NCBI RefSeq assembly: GCF_022549775.1
Contig: NZ_JAKZGP010000004.1
Coordinates: 62,001 to 126,000 of the forward strand
Origin: Belliella filtrata
Lineage (GTDB): Bacteria; Bacteroidota; Bacteroidia; Cytophagales; Cyclobacteriaceae
Direction of reading: 5' to 3'
DNA: 64,000 nucleotides
Shown here: positions 36,121 to 45,349 of the stretch, one piece after another
How the letters are laid out: each line of letters starts with the position of its first letter
How positions within the stretch are numbered: position 1 is the first letter of the stretch
Translations under genes and position numbers: made by a program
Notes under the pieces: generated by a model
The model's database searches: none
Seen by the model: only the letters and a program-made list of their open reading frames with translations
Told to the model about the DNA's origin: nothing

Positions 36121-36311
36121 ACAGGGTAGCTTGTTTTCTATTAAAAAGTGGATAGATCCCGCATGTTAAGGCTCAGTTCCATTTTGAAATATTCACCATA
36201 TACCAGCTCTATCTGGCTTAACAATTACTGTCTGGGATATGATCGAGCAAAAAATACAATACCAACACTTTTAAATTACAATGAAAATTAAAACCTAATG
36301 ATAGGAAACAA

Positions 36312-36344
36312 ATCAAAAATGTAATGCTTTTCAAGGTTACATTT
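36312..36344 (-). terminator. Terminator-like hairpin after the pectin-enzyme operon
   Basis: AAATGTAA (36317-36324) pairs perfectly with TTACATTT (36337-36344), loop 12 nt. Read on the minus strand it is followed by a T-rich tail, so it may end the DUF4861-to-unknown-protein operon. Confidence 0.45.
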
Positions 36345-36457
36345 CCCCGTCATGCTATAAAGAATTAACAAGTTTCAATAAATTGTGTGATGATATTTTA
36401 AAAACACCAAAATCAATTAATTTCATTTTAAAATGTTTTGACAAACCACTATATCAT

Positions 36458-37273
36458 TTAATCAATAGCAACAATTTTAAAATTTTTGAAATACATTCTT
36501 GCATCATTTTTATAATTAAAAGGTGCACTCAGATAAAAAAATTTTACCGAATTTTTATTAAACATAGCAGCGTCAAGTAACTTTTCATCGTCAATAAAAA
36601 TGATCATGTTTTCACCTTTAACTTGAATACGAACTTTCATTAGACGATTAGCATAAGAGTTTAAAGGAAAGTTATCAGTGGTATATAACTTAGTATCGCT
36701 ACTAGAACTAGTGACTTTCTTATTTGAAAAATGTATTTGAGTGGATGTTATCGCATTGTTGTTATACGCATCCATAATATATCTTCGCACAGAGTTGTCA
36801 CGCCCAAAGCCAAAACGCATAGCACCTATATCTCTAGCTTGGTCACTTTTGGTAAGCAAGTCAAATGATACTTCAAAATCCTCCGGTAAATCAATCAAGG
36901 AATCAATTCTGTAAGTAACATTTGCCTTTAACTCTAGCCAGTTCTCACCTTTTTCATTGACTACAGCACCACCACCACTACTCTTCCACAATTTTGGCAT
37001 TGCCCCCAATTCTTCATTAGAAAAATCATCTCTGAAAATAATCCCCAATTGCAAAGAATCTAAAGCTTCATTTTGAATAAAAGAATCTTCATTTTCTCTT
37101 AACTCAGTCTTTGACTCCGAGTTGACAAAACGATGTTCATCAATAATGGTATCAAACATATTCCCTTCAAATCCATGATTAATTTCAATAGCTTGAAGCG
37201 TTATCGAATTACAAAAGGCTAAGGTAAGCAAAGCAAATACCCTTAAAACCAAATTGAATTTTCCGAATTTCAT
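36458..37273 (-). CDS. Secreted protein of unknown function with lectin/LamG-like region
   Basis: A 271-aa protein starting at the ATG at 37273, which begins a signal peptide (MKFGKFNLVLRVFALL, cleaving near LQA); a longer frame to 37366 would place a second hydrophobic stretch in front. The mature part has an acidic spacer and then a beta-rich domain (about 75-271) beginning FRDDFSNEELGAMPKLW. This pattern resembles concanavalin/LamG-like sandwich domains. No glycosidase or lyase active site is recognisable. It is the last gene of the pectin-enzyme unit, so a pectin-binding module or new enzyme is possible. Confidence 0.65.
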   Translation of the reverse strand: MKFGKFNLVLRVFALLTLAFCNSITLQAIEINHGFEGNMFDTIIDEHRFVNSESKTELRENEDSFIQNEALDSLQLGIIFRDDFSNEELGAMPKLWKSSGGGAVVNEKGENWLELKANVTYRIDSLIDLPEDFEVSFDLLTKSDQARDIGAMRFGFGRDNSVRRYIMDAYNNNAITSTQIHFSNKKVTSSSSDTKLYTTDNFPLNSYANRLMKVRIQVKGENMIIFIDDEKLLDAAMFNKNSVKFFYLSAPFNYKNDARMYFKNFKIVAID

Positions 37274-37415
37274 GGCATTAGATTTTGAGTTAACGGTAAA
37301 TAAAGTTGCCAACAAAAATATCAAAATACATCCTTTTATCTTTATTATTTGAAAAAAATTACACAATTAATGCAAATAAGAATCAAACGAAAAATAGCTA
37401 TTATTAAATTTCAAC

Positions 37416-38171
37416 TTACTCTTTTAGATAATTGCTTATTTCTGGCACATGCTTTTTCATTTCTTGCACTGCAAGATCAGCTACTTTGAATGCCCCTGTG
37501 GGCGAAAGATGTGTGTTATCTTCTATACCATCAGGAAATTGCTCATAATCCCCCGGTCTGTAGTGAAGAAATAACTCCTTTGATTTCTCCATTCCAAACT
37601 GCTCTAGCAATTCAACAGTCTTCTGATGTAAATCTAATAATGGAACATCAAATGTTTCTGATACTTCCCGCACTACCTCTGTATATCTTCCATGAGTATC
37701 CGTCAATTTTCCATTCTCATCAAAGCTTCGTCTAGAGATCGGAGTTGCCAAAATTGGCAATGCTCCTTTCTCTCTAATTTCCTCCACATATCGGATCAAA
37801 TTATTTCTAAAGTCTGTATTCGCTTCAGCATATCTATCTGGGGAATTAACTTTTTGATCATTGTGTCCAAATTCAATCAATACATAATCATCCTTCTGAA
37901 CTTTTGCCATAACTAAATCCCACCTTCCTTCATCTCTGAAGCTTCTTGTGCTTCTTCCATTGACTGCATGATTTTCAACAACAATTCCTTCCTTGAAGTA
38001 TAGTGGCAAAACTTGTCCCCATCCCTTCTCTGGATTACTTCCTGTGTAAGGCTTGTCTGCCAAAGTCGAATCTCCAATCAAAAACAAGGTAACCTTTTGA
38101 TGATTTTCCATTTCTTTCCCATAAAACCCAAGCACGATTAAGACTATGATTAACAGAACTTTACTAGACAT
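37416..38171 (-). CDS. Rhamnogalacturonan acetylesterase-like SGNH hydrolase (CE12)
   Basis: A 251-aa secreted esterase with all four SGNH blocks: GDST (33-36, nucleophile Ser35), the Gly in NGRSTRSF (about 71), GHND (102-105, Asn104) and DNTHLS (218-223, Asp218 and His221). The pattern with GRST and GHND is typical of carbohydrate esterase family 12, which removes acetyl groups from pectin backbones. It has an N-terminal signal segment (MSSKVLLIIVLIVLGF). It lies 12 bp after the GH28 gene in the same operon. De-acetylation would expose sites for GH28 and PL1. Confidence 0.92.
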   Translation of the reverse strand: MSSKVLLIIVLIVLGFYGKEMENHQKVTLFLIGDSTLADKPYTGSNPEKGWGQVLPLYFKEGIVVENHAVNGRSTRSFRDEGRWDLVMAKVQKDDYVLIEFGHNDQKVNSPDRYAEANTDFRNNLIRYVEEIREKGALPILATPISRRSFDENGKLTDTHGRYTEVVREVSETFDVPLLDLHQKTVELLEQFGMEKSKELFLHYRPGDYEQFPDGIEDNTHLSPTGAFKVADLAVQEMKKHVPEISNYLKE

Positions 38172-38183
38172 TTGGTTTCTATG

Positions 38184-39884
38184 TTATTGATAACTTACTA
38201 CCGAAGCACCTGAACTTACTTCAACTTCATCATTGTGATTCTTAAAATCCTGCTTTCGTAAACTGATGTTAGAAGAAAGAGATCCCAGCACTTTCACTAC
38301 TTTTGAATCTGAAACTTCATAGCTGAAATCTACCACCTCTACATTTTTACTATTGTAAAGTGTCAATGCAGCTCCCTTAGTTGGAATCACACGTACATCT
38401 TTCAATTGTAAACCGTCTGAATCTACTGCAAGAATCCCATTTTTTGTTTGCAACAAAGCATTCTCTAAAGTAACATTCTGGAGATTCATTTCTGGAAGGC
38501 CTTGGAAATTTGCTGCAGTCCCACTATTTGTTGCCTTGATATTCTTCATATGAATATTTCTGAAAATTGGAGTTTCTTCATTTACAGGAAAAGCCTGCTC
38601 ATCTCTTGCTTCGTCTTCGGCACTTTGATCAGCTTCGAGTACTGGAGAGTTTCCTCCATAAAACATGTTGAAATTGATAACATCTGTAGGAATATTTATC
38701 ATATCTATATCAGAAATATAAATATGCTCCACAATACCACCTCGACCTCTGGTACTTTTGAATCTCAACCCAACATCAGTACCCATGAAAGTACAAGAAG
38801 AAATATGTACATTCCTTACCCCTCCAGACATTTCGCTTCCTATCACAAACCCACCATGCCCATGATACACTATGTTGTTTTTTACAATCACATTTTCTGT
38901 AGGCATCCCTCTTTCTCTTCCATCTTTATCTTTTCCCGACTTAAAGCAAATAGCATCATCGCCTACATCAAAGATATTGTTATATATCAACACATTTTTA
39001 CAAGACTCCAAATCAAGCCCATCGCCATTTTGGGAATACCAAGGATTTCGGACATTCAGATTTCGGATGATCAAATCTTCATTCATAAGTGGGTGAATGT
39101 TCCATGCTGGTGAATTTTGAAAAGTTGGCCCATCAAGCAAAATCCGCTTGCTATTTTTGATACTAACCATTACTGGTCTTAAAAAATCCTTAACAGTCTC
39201 CAACTCGCTGGCATCAATCAAGTCCGGGACATTGAAATTGCTACTCGCTAGGTAACCTTGGTAAGAAGAATTTGATGGAAACCACATATCTCCTTTATCA
39301 TTCAACATGCCTCCTGTGGCCAGTAAACTTTTCCATTGAGAATCTGTCATTTTACTTTTTTTCACTGGCCTCCAAGCATCTCCATTTCCATCAAGCGTCC
39401 CCTCTCCAGTGATTGCAATATTTTCTACACCATCTGCGTAAATAGGCGAGATACACCTCACTGTATTCAATCCTTCAAAACTAGTTTCGACCAATGGATA
39501 ATCATCAAAATCTTTACTGAATTGAATCAAAGCCCCTGCTTCAAGATGAAGGTTAATGTTACTTTTAAAAATTATGGGACCAGTCAGCCAAATCCCACGT
39601 GGAACCAACACAGTACCACCACCTTGCCGTGAAATTGCCTCTATCGCTTTTTCGAATGCTTGAGTATTCTTGGTGACTCCATCAGAGACAGCACCATGAT
39701 CAATTATATTTACAGTCAAATCAGGAAAACTGGTTTGTTTCACCTCTGGCATTTCAAATTCTACATCATGATAGATGCTGCTGATATCAATCTTACTACT
39801 GCTGCCTTGAGAAGAAACTTCTGCTCGCTGACACCCAAAAATCAATAGGAAAACAATAAAGGTTAAGCGGGAATACTTGTTCAT
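38184..39884 (-). CDS. GH28-family polygalacturonase-like lipoprotein
   Basis: A 566-aa parallel beta-helix hydrolase with lipobox LIFGC (Cys18). GH28 catalytic motifs are complete: NGDGLD (286-291), DVGDDA (306-311), GHGG (342-345) and RFKS (374-377). These hydrolyse alpha-1,4-galacturonosyl links by inversion. A region at about 180-235 between the first coils and the active site is longer than in simple endo-enzymes and could narrow the cleft for exo-action. It is anchored facing the periplasm or surface. It sits between the pectin methylesterase and acetylesterase genes. Confidence 0.93.
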   Translation of the reverse strand: MNKYSRLTFIVFLLIFGCQRAEVSSQGSSSKIDISSIYHDVEFEMPEVKQTSFPDLTVNIIDHGAVSDGVTKNTQAFEKAIEAISRQGGGTVLVPRGIWLTGPIIFKSNINLHLEAGALIQFSKDFDDYPLVETSFEGLNTVRCISPIYADGVENIAITGEGTLDGNGDAWRPVKKSKMTDSQWKSLLATGGMLNDKGDMWFPSNSSYQGYLASSNFNVPDLIDASELETVKDFLRPVMVSIKNSKRILLDGPTFQNSPAWNIHPLMNEDLIIRNLNVRNPWYSQNGDGLDLESCKNVLIYNNIFDVGDDAICFKSGKDKDGRERGMPTENVIVKNNIVYHGHGGFVIGSEMSGGVRNVHISSCTFMGTDVGLRFKSTRGRGGIVEHIYISDIDMINIPTDVINFNMFYGGNSPVLEADQSAEDEARDEQAFPVNEETPIFRNIHMKNIKATNSGTAANFQGLPEMNLQNVTLENALLQTKNGILAVDSDGLQLKDVRVIPTKGAALTLYNSKNVEVVDFSYEVSDSKVVKVLGSLSSNISLRKQDFKNHNDEVEVSSGASVVSYQ

Positions 39885-39916
39885 GGGATTTTGATTATTA
39901 AGGTTCTAATGTTTAT

Positions 39917-40972
39917 TTATAGAAATGACAAGCTTGTTTGAAGCCAAGGTTTTGAGCCAGGAGGAGTGTATAATGAATGATGTTTTGAGGGCCATAGCTT
40001 ATTTTCCAGCTGTTTTCCAGGTATCCATCCATCTGCTCCTGCGAGTATTTTATCAATGGAAAAGTTTTCCAAATGCTCTTCTAAGAGTTGTTTTGACCAA
40101 GATACTCTTGAGTTTTTGTCAGCTCCAGCACCTGAAGAGTTGTATTCTGCATAAAATGCAGTTTCTTCAGCTTCAGGTTTGTTCCAATTATGCCATCCCT
40201 CTGGACGAATATGCTCCCCCATTTCTGTATGGATAAAAACTGTCTTTGCGTGAATTCGCCATGGTCTACCAAGGTATACTTTGCCAGCAGGTGCATCGCC
40301 TGTTAAGCTGCAATTGACAAATACAAAGCCATAGGCTACATTCTCCAATGTAGAGGCTGCTGTAATATATTGACCTCCTGCTTTGGAGTAAATTTCACAT
40401 TCCTCAAACACAGCTGTAGACCATCCAAAAATAAAATCGGTCGTTCCCTCAATATAACAACTTTTATAATATTGTCTGCTTCGCTCACCATGAGCATAGA
40501 GTGTATCTTGAAAACCTAAAAACCTACAATTTTCAAAGAAAACCCTATCCGCAGTCACCCTCATAGCTACTGCTTGACCAACTGGTCCTGCTGAATTCTC
40601 AAAAGTGATATTTTTGGCCATAAAATCATCCCCAAAAACAAAAAAGCTACTTGATCCTGTGGTACCCATTTCTTCTCCAAATCGATTTTGCTTTGATGCA
40701 TAATCATCATAAGTCAAGATAGTCTTCATTGGGTCCTCTCCTATCAAAACGACTTTTGTCTTGGATGTCGGCAGAATAATTTTTTCCCTGTATATCCCTG
40801 ATTTGATATAGATTACAGTAGGCAAATCTCTAAAATCTGGCACAGCCATGATCGCCTCCTGCACAGTACCAAAATCAGCTGAACCATCTTGTGAGACAAC
40901 TATATCGTAAGGGTCAGCTAATATTGTCTGCCAATTTAAGAGTAAGGTTATGGTATAAATAAGCTTGTTCAT
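39917..40972 (-). CDS. Pectin methylesterase (CE8)
   Basis: A 351-aa secreted carbohydrate esterase family 8 enzyme removing methyl esters from homogalacturonan. The beta-helix active site is fully present: GQAVA (132-136), GFQDTLY with Gln155 and Asp156, GTTDFIFG with Asp179, and LGRPW with Arg236 and Trp238. A signal peptide covers residues 1-19. Its ATG overlaps the GH105 stop by 4 bp, so translation is coupled. Demethylation generates the substrate for the PL1 lyase and GH28 enzymes encoded nearby. Confidence 0.95.
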   Translation of the reverse strand: MNKLIYTITLLLNWQTILADPYDIVVSQDGSADFGTVQEAIMAVPDFRDLPTVIYIKSGIYREKIILPTSKTKVVLIGEDPMKTILTYDDYASKQNRFGEEMGTTGSSSFFVFGDDFMAKNITFENSAGPVGQAVAMRVTADRVFFENCRFLGFQDTLYAHGERSRQYYKSCYIEGTTDFIFGWSTAVFEECEIYSKAGGQYITAASTLENVAYGFVFVNCSLTGDAPAGKVYLGRPWRIHAKTVFIHTEMGEHIRPEGWHNWNKPEAEETAFYAEYNSSGAGADKNSRVSWSKQLLEEHLENFSIDKILAGADGWIPGKQLENKLWPSKHHSLYTPPGSKPWLQTSLSFL

Positions 40973-42168
40973 TTGCCCATGTTTTCATAAAGTAGAGATG
41001 CTAGAATAAATGGACCTATCCCTTTAGGGTCATTCTCTCTAATTACTTCATTCACATAATATTCATAAGAGCCATCCCTATAAGGGTTACCCCCGAGACC
41101 TGCAACGCCACAGATTTGAGTCAAAGAGAGAGATCCATCAGGTGCTTCTTTCACAAATTCTTTGAGTACACCTTCATATGCCTTGACTCCCGCCTGCTCA
41201 AACTCCTCATCTAAATAGCCATGCTGAGTACCTTTAAGCAAGAAATAAGCGAACATACTAGAAGCTGAAGCTTCTAAGTAATTCCCTTCACGATCTCCTT
41301 GATCAAGTACTTGATACCAAGTCCCAGATGGATGCTGATATTGAACTATTCCATTCGCTAACTTCTTTACAATCTCAATGATATCATCTCGTTTTGGATG
41401 ATCATGAGGAAGAAAATCAAGCACATCCACTAAGGCCATCGCATACCAACCAACACTTCGACCCCAATAGTTTGTTGACAAGCCAGTGTCAGGATCAGCC
41501 CAACGCTCTGATTTGCTTTCATCGTATGCATGATGATATAGACCAGTCTCTTGACTATATCCAAACTTGTCCATAACGAATATCTGATTGACCACATCAT
41601 CAAAAAGGGCTGGCTCATCAAATGTCGCTGCATATTGTGCCAAAAATGGAGAACCCATGTATATACCGTCCAACCACATCTGATGAGGGTAGACTTTTTT
41701 GTGCCAAAACCCTCCTTCTGAATTCCTGGGATGTTCTCTCATTTGATCTCTGAGCATTTCGATGGCCATCTGAAGCTTTTCCTCTTTGGTGACTTCATAG
41801 ATATCAATCAAGAATTTGCCACCATTTACCCTGTCGATATTATAATCACTTTTTTTATAAGTTTTGATTTGACCACCTTCATCGATCATAAAATCAATGA
41901 ATTTTCTGATATACTCATAAAACTGATCATCTCCCGTCTCCCTCCAAACCCTATGCATTGCCATCATAACCAAGCCATGGGTATATTCCCATTTGGGCTT
42001 TTGATTAAAATCTAAGGTCCAGCCTTCTGGATTTCTATTGATTTCAGAGATTGCCATTCTGGTAGAGATACTTTTAGACGAGTCACCAAGTGCCATTTCT
42101 TTCGCTTGACATGATACATTAATCAAAGCCAAGTAACTTATTATCAAATATGTAAATACAACCTTCAT
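40969..42168 (-). CDS. GH105-family unsaturated (rhamno)galacturonyl hydrolase, lipoprotein
   Basis: A 399-aa (alpha/alpha)6-barrel enzyme with lipobox INVSC (about Cys20). GH105 marks include MWLDGIYMGSPFLA, whose Asp is the general acid in YteR-like enzymes, WGRSVGWYAMA, and PSGTWYQVLDQ. It hydrates the 4,5-unsaturated uronate at the non-reducing end of lyase products and releases the keto-uronate that KduI and KduD process. Lipidation places it in the periplasm or at the outer membrane. It is the second gene of the unit, 5 bp after the DUF4861 gene. Confidence 0.93.
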   Translation of the reverse strand: MKVVFTYLIISYLALINVSCQAKEMALGDSSKSISTRMAISEINRNPEGWTLDFNQKPKWEYTHGLVMMAMHRVWRETGDDQFYEYIRKFIDFMIDEGGQIKTYKKSDYNIDRVNGGKFLIDIYEVTKEEKLQMAIEMLRDQMREHPRNSEGGFWHKKVYPHQMWLDGIYMGSPFLAQYAATFDEPALFDDVVNQIFVMDKFGYSQETGLYHHAYDESKSERWADPDTGLSTNYWGRSVGWYAMALVDVLDFLPHDHPKRDDIIEIVKKLANGIVQYQHPSGTWYQVLDQGDREGNYLEASASSMFAYFLLKGTQHGYLDEEFEQAGVKAYEGVLKEFVKEAPDGSLSLTQICGVAGLGGNPYRDGSYEYYVNEVIRENDPKGIGPFILASLLYENMGK

Positions 42169-42173
42169 TTGAC

Positions 42174-43421
42174 CTATTTATTCACCTCTACGACCAATGG
42201 ATTTGATAGCTCTTCCACTACTTGATCAAGATAAGACTGAAAATCTTCTAGTGTTTTGATGCCTTCTTGCTCTAGCTCCCATGCAGCCGCAAAATAATAC
42301 TTGACTTGATTAGCTTCAGGCTTGAGCACTACTACATGAGAATGTTCATCTTCTGTTACAGTCAGTTTTTGGCTAGTTTTATAGAATATTGCAATACCAA
42401 GGTTATCATCATTTAAGCTTTGCTTACCATAGGTAGCAAGGTAGCTATATGCTTTATCATCTCTACTTTGGATCACTTCTGCCAATTTATCTTTGATCAA
42501 ACCAGTAGCTATGGTCGGAATTGCTTCACTACTATATAATCGCTGCTCACTCAATCGGCTTCCTGCATGGATGCTTAGGTTTGAAGTCAAGTCTGTCTTA
42601 CCACTGGCTACATCCCAACCATAATATTTAGTCAAAACAGAAGAAAAAATTGCTCCATCATTAGTAACAGCGGCATACAGGCTATCAGTCACATCTACTC
42701 TTCTTGCCTGATTTTCTTCCCATGTTGCTATAGAGCCAATTCCCAAAGATTTTCCTACTTTCAACACATCCATTCCCCAGTCATGCAAATCATGATAGGA
42801 ATCAAAATCATCCATACCTACATTTTGTAGTACTGGCTCAGTTACCCTTTTACCGAATACATCAACACCATTTCTCCAATCAAGATAGAACCTATAACCT
42901 ACCTTATCAGACTCCCATCCTGGTCCTTCATACCTGATGTACCAAGAGTGGTCCGTGTGTTCTTGTGGTACATGCAGTTCTTTTACATTTTGAAATTCAC
43001 CTCCAATGTATTTGCGGTTCTCAAAATACCCTCCAAATTTATGTGAAAGCTCTGCTTGTGTTCGCTTGGGATAAAAGCGTCCCTCTTCACGTTCTCCATC
43101 ATAAGTCACGCTAACAGATAGGGTCTCCTTACCTTGTATTTCAGGAATCAAAATTGCAAGACCTTGTTGCTCTCCTTCTCTGACATATTGAGACGCCAGT
43201 TCAATGTTTCCAATGTATGCAGTGAATCCTTTGTCATTGACAACGTTAAGATTGTCTTGAATTTGAGACTTTTCAATCCATATCAATTGATCGACTCTCA
43301 AAGCATCAGATGGATTAGTTACTTTCAATGCCATAAAAGCATCAGAAACATCATCATTTTGCGTCCCACAAGCTGTCAAGCAAAAAAGCAAAGCATAAAG
43401 TATAGATCGTTTTTTCATAAA
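42174..43421 (-). CDS. DUF4861-family lipoprotein of the pectin locus
   Basis: A 415-aa lipoprotein (CLTACG) starting at the ATG at 43421, which precedes the signal directly; an upstream in-frame start would add 16 residues. The sequence matches my recollection of DUF4861 proteins: a beta-rich body with EGPGWESDKVGYRFYLDWRN, YHDLHDWGMDVLKVG and a C-terminal YYFAAAWE segment. Such proteins recur in uronate-polymer loci, but I know no settled activity. It is the first gene of the pectin-enzyme operon with a LacI operator about 90 bp upstream. A role in processing oligogalacturonides, as enzyme or binder, is inference. Confidence 0.8.
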   Translation of the reverse strand, partial: FMKKRSILYALLFCLTACGTQNDDVSDAFMALKVTNPSDALRVDQLIWIEKSQIQDNLNVVNDKGFTAYIGNIELASQYVREGEQQGLAILIPEIQGKETLSVSVTYDGEREEGRFYPKRTQAELSHKFGGYFENRKYIGGEFQNVKELHVPQEHTDHSWYIRYEGPGWESDKVGYRFYLDWRNGVDVFGKRVTEPVLQNVGMDDFDSYHDLHDWGMDVLKVGKSLGIGSIATWEENQARRVDVTDSLYAAVTNDGAIFSSVLTKYYGWDVASGKTDLTSNLSIHAGSRLSEQRLYSSEAIPTIATGLIKDKLAEVIQSRDDKAYSYLATYGKQSLNDDNLGIAIFYKTSQKLTVTEDEHSHVVVLKPEANQVKYYFAAAWELEQEGIKTLEDFQSYLDQVVEELSNPLVVEVNK

Positions 43422-43509
43422 TAATTTTTTAGTATCAATAAAGGGTTTGATTATTCGTAATTGTTGCACAATATTTGCACAGCTTCATGCACAAATCAAG
43501 TGTATTAAG

Positions 43510-43521
43510 GCAATCGATTGC
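43510..43521. promoter_or_regulatory. LacI-type operator 3 (pectin-enzyme operon)
   Basis: GCAATCGATTGC, identical to operator 1, about 90 bp upstream of the DUF4861 start in the divergent gap with kduI. The right flank -ATATA also matches operator 1. Confidence 0.7.
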
Positions 43522-43697
43522 ATATATAAAAAGTATTAGTGAAATTTAAAATAGAATTTAAGAATAAATATGTAATCTGGGCTAATAAATTATCAAATTA
43601 GATATTTATAAAATTAAATTTCGCTAAAATTTTATAAAATGATGCAGAATTATTCATTTAAACTTTTGTAACTTTCACACATAAAATACTATATTGC

Positions 43698-43709
43698 GCA
43701 AACGATTAC
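43698..43709. promoter_or_regulatory. LacI-type operator 4 (kduI operon)
   Basis: GCAAACGATTAC, a two-mismatch variant with the shared TTGC left flank and CATA right flank. It lies 14 bp before the kduI ATG. A TTTG at 43665-43668 and a weak TATATTGC -7 element at 43690 would put the site on the transcription start, fitting direct repression and autoregulation of lacI in this operon. Confidence 0.65.
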
Positions 43710-43722
43710 ATAAAGATAAATT

Positions 43723-44562
43723 ATGCACACCAACATAGAAACAAGATACGCAAATCACCCAGCAGATGTTAAAAACTATGATACTTCTCAACTCAGAGAA
43801 CATTTCTTAATTGAAAATCTTTTTGTAGAAGACCATATCAACGGTGTATACACACTCAATGATAGACTTATTGTAGGTGGAATTCATCCTGTAAACAAAG
43901 CTTTAAGTTTAGAAACTGTAGATCAACTCAAAGCTTCATACTTTTTAGAAAGAAGAGAAATTGGTATCATCAATGTAGGTGCACCCACAAAAATTGAAGT
44001 GGATGGAGAGACCTTCGAGCTTGCTCACAAAGAGGCGCTTTATATAGGACAAGGGGTAAAAGATGTGGTTTTCCATCCTTCTGGTGATGGTCACACCTAT
44101 CTCTATTTCAATTCTGCACCAGCTCATAAGAATTTCCCTACCAAAAAGGTAAGCCAAAAAGATGCAGAAGTAGTCACTTTGGGTGCATTGGAAAACTCCA
44201 ATCATAGAACTATCTACAAGCTCCTTGTAAACTCTGTGGTCCCTACTTGCCAACTACAAATGGGAATGACTGAATTGAAGCCTGGCTCTGTATGGAATAC
44301 CATGCCAGCTCACACCCACGACAGAAGAATGGAAGCGTATTTCTATTTTGACATGAATGAAGATCAAGCAGTATGTCACTACATGGGGCAGCCAGAGGAG
44401 ACCAGGCATATATGGATGAAAAAGCATCAAGCCGTCATTTCTCCACCTTGGTCAATTCATAGTGGGGCTGGCACATCAAACTATACGTTTATATGGGGTA
44501 TGGCTGGTGAAAACTTGGATTATGGAGATATGGATACAGTAGCACCTATAGCATTAAAATAA
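43723..44562 (+). CDS. kduI: 5-dehydro-4-deoxy-D-glucuronate isomerase
   Basis: KduI converts 5-keto-4-deoxyuronate, the product of unsaturated uronates from pectate lyase and GH105, into 3-deoxy-D-glycero-2,5-hexodiulosonate. The 279 residues match the usual length. Family marks are ETRYANHPADVKNYDT at the N-terminus, LEREIGI-like sequence (ERREIGIINVG), and the cupin metal site with MPAHTHDRRMEAYFYF and the late PPWSIHSGAGT. It is cytoplasmic and the first gene of the kduI-kduD-lacI-uxaC-uxaB unit. Confidence 0.97.
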   Translation: MHTNIETRYANHPADVKNYDTSQLREHFLIENLFVEDHINGVYTLNDRLIVGGIHPVNKALSLETVDQLKASYFLERREIGIINVGAPTKIEVDGETFELAHKEALYIGQGVKDVVFHPSGDGHTYLYFNSAPAHKNFPTKKVSQKDAEVVTLGALENSNHRTIYKLLVNSVVPTCQLQMGMTELKPGSVWNTMPAHTHDRRMEAYFYFDMNEDQAVCHYMGQPEETRHIWMKKHQAVISPPWSIHSGAGTSNYTFIWGMAGENLDYGDMDTVAPIALK

Positions 44563-45344
44563 TGACAGATCTATTCGATATCAAAGGAAAAGTTGCTCTA
44601 GTAACGGGAGCAACACACGGATTGGGAATGGCGATGGCCAAAGCACTTGCCGAGCATGGAGCCACATTGGTAATCAACGGACACACTCCTTCCAAAATGG
44701 AAGCAGCACTTGAAGCTTATAAAAATGAGGGCATCGATGCCAAAGGTTACCTTTTTGATGTCACAGATGTGAGTGCTGTAAACAAAAACATCGCTCAAAT
44801 TGAAGCAGATTTGGGAGCCATTGCCATATTGGTGAACAATGCTGGAATGATCATGCGTGTACCAGCACTAGAAATGGACCCTGAAGATTTCAGAAAAGTC
44901 GTTGATGTGGATCTGGTATCTCCGTTCATCTTAGCTCAAGCCGTTGCTAAATCAATGGTAAAAAGAGGTGGAGGAAAGATCATCAATATTTGCTCTATGA
45001 TGAGTGAGCTAGGAAGAGACACTGTAAGTGCATATGCTGCTGCTAAGGGTGGCCTCAAAATGTTGACAAGAAACTTAGCCACAGAATGGGCAAAATACAA
45101 TATCCAAGTGAACGGCATTGGACCAGGATATTTTGCAACGGAACAAACAGCCCCGATAAGAGTAGATGGCCACCCATTCAACGAGTGGATTATAAGCCGA
45201 ACCCCTGCGGGCAGATGGGGAGACCCAAGTGACTTGGCTGGTGCTGTAGTATTCTTAAGTAGTAAAGCCAGCGACTTTGTCAATGGACAAATTCTTTATG
45301 TAGATGGTGGCATTCTTGCAACTATCGGTAAGCCACAAGATTAA
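44562..45344 (+). CDS. kduD: 2-dehydro-3-deoxy-D-gluconate 5-dehydrogenase
   Basis: A 260-aa short-chain dehydrogenase reducing the KduI product to 2-keto-3-deoxygluconate (KDG). It shows TGATHGLGMAMA (cofactor loop), NNAGMIMR, the catalytic Ser region CSMMSELGRD, and the YAAAKGG Tyr/Lys pair. The ATG shares a base with the kduI stop (TAATG, 44560-44564), so the two are coupled. Related SDRs act as gluconate 5-dehydrogenase, but the kduI partner makes KduD the likely role. Confidence 0.93.
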   Translation: MTDLFDIKGKVALVTGATHGLGMAMAKALAEHGATLVINGHTPSKMEAALEAYKNEGIDAKGYLFDVTDVSAVNKNIAQIEADLGAIAILVNNAGMIMRVPALEMDPEDFRKVVDVDLVSPFILAQAVAKSMVKRGGGKIINICSMMSELGRDTVSAYAAAKGGLKMLTRNLATEWAKYNIQVNGIGPGYFATEQTAPIRVDGHPFNEWIISRTPAGRWGDPSDLAGAVVFLSSKASDFVNGQILYVDGGILATIGKPQD

Positions 45345-45349
45345 TATTT

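Larger units (their letters stand above)
35744..36457. other. Long regulatory gap upstream of susC
   Basis: This 714-bp gene-free stretch holds the susC promoter, two LacI-type operators (35946-35957 and 36109-36120) 163 bp apart, and a terminator-like hairpin for the upstream operon (36312-36344). The remaining AT-rich sequence shows no ORF with protein features and no RNA gene I can recognise. Confidence 0.6.

Noticed and set aside
38502-39113. 203-codon plus-strand frame inside the GH28 gene
   Set aside because: It is antisense to an intact GH28 reading frame with all catalytic motifs; no protein features of its own.
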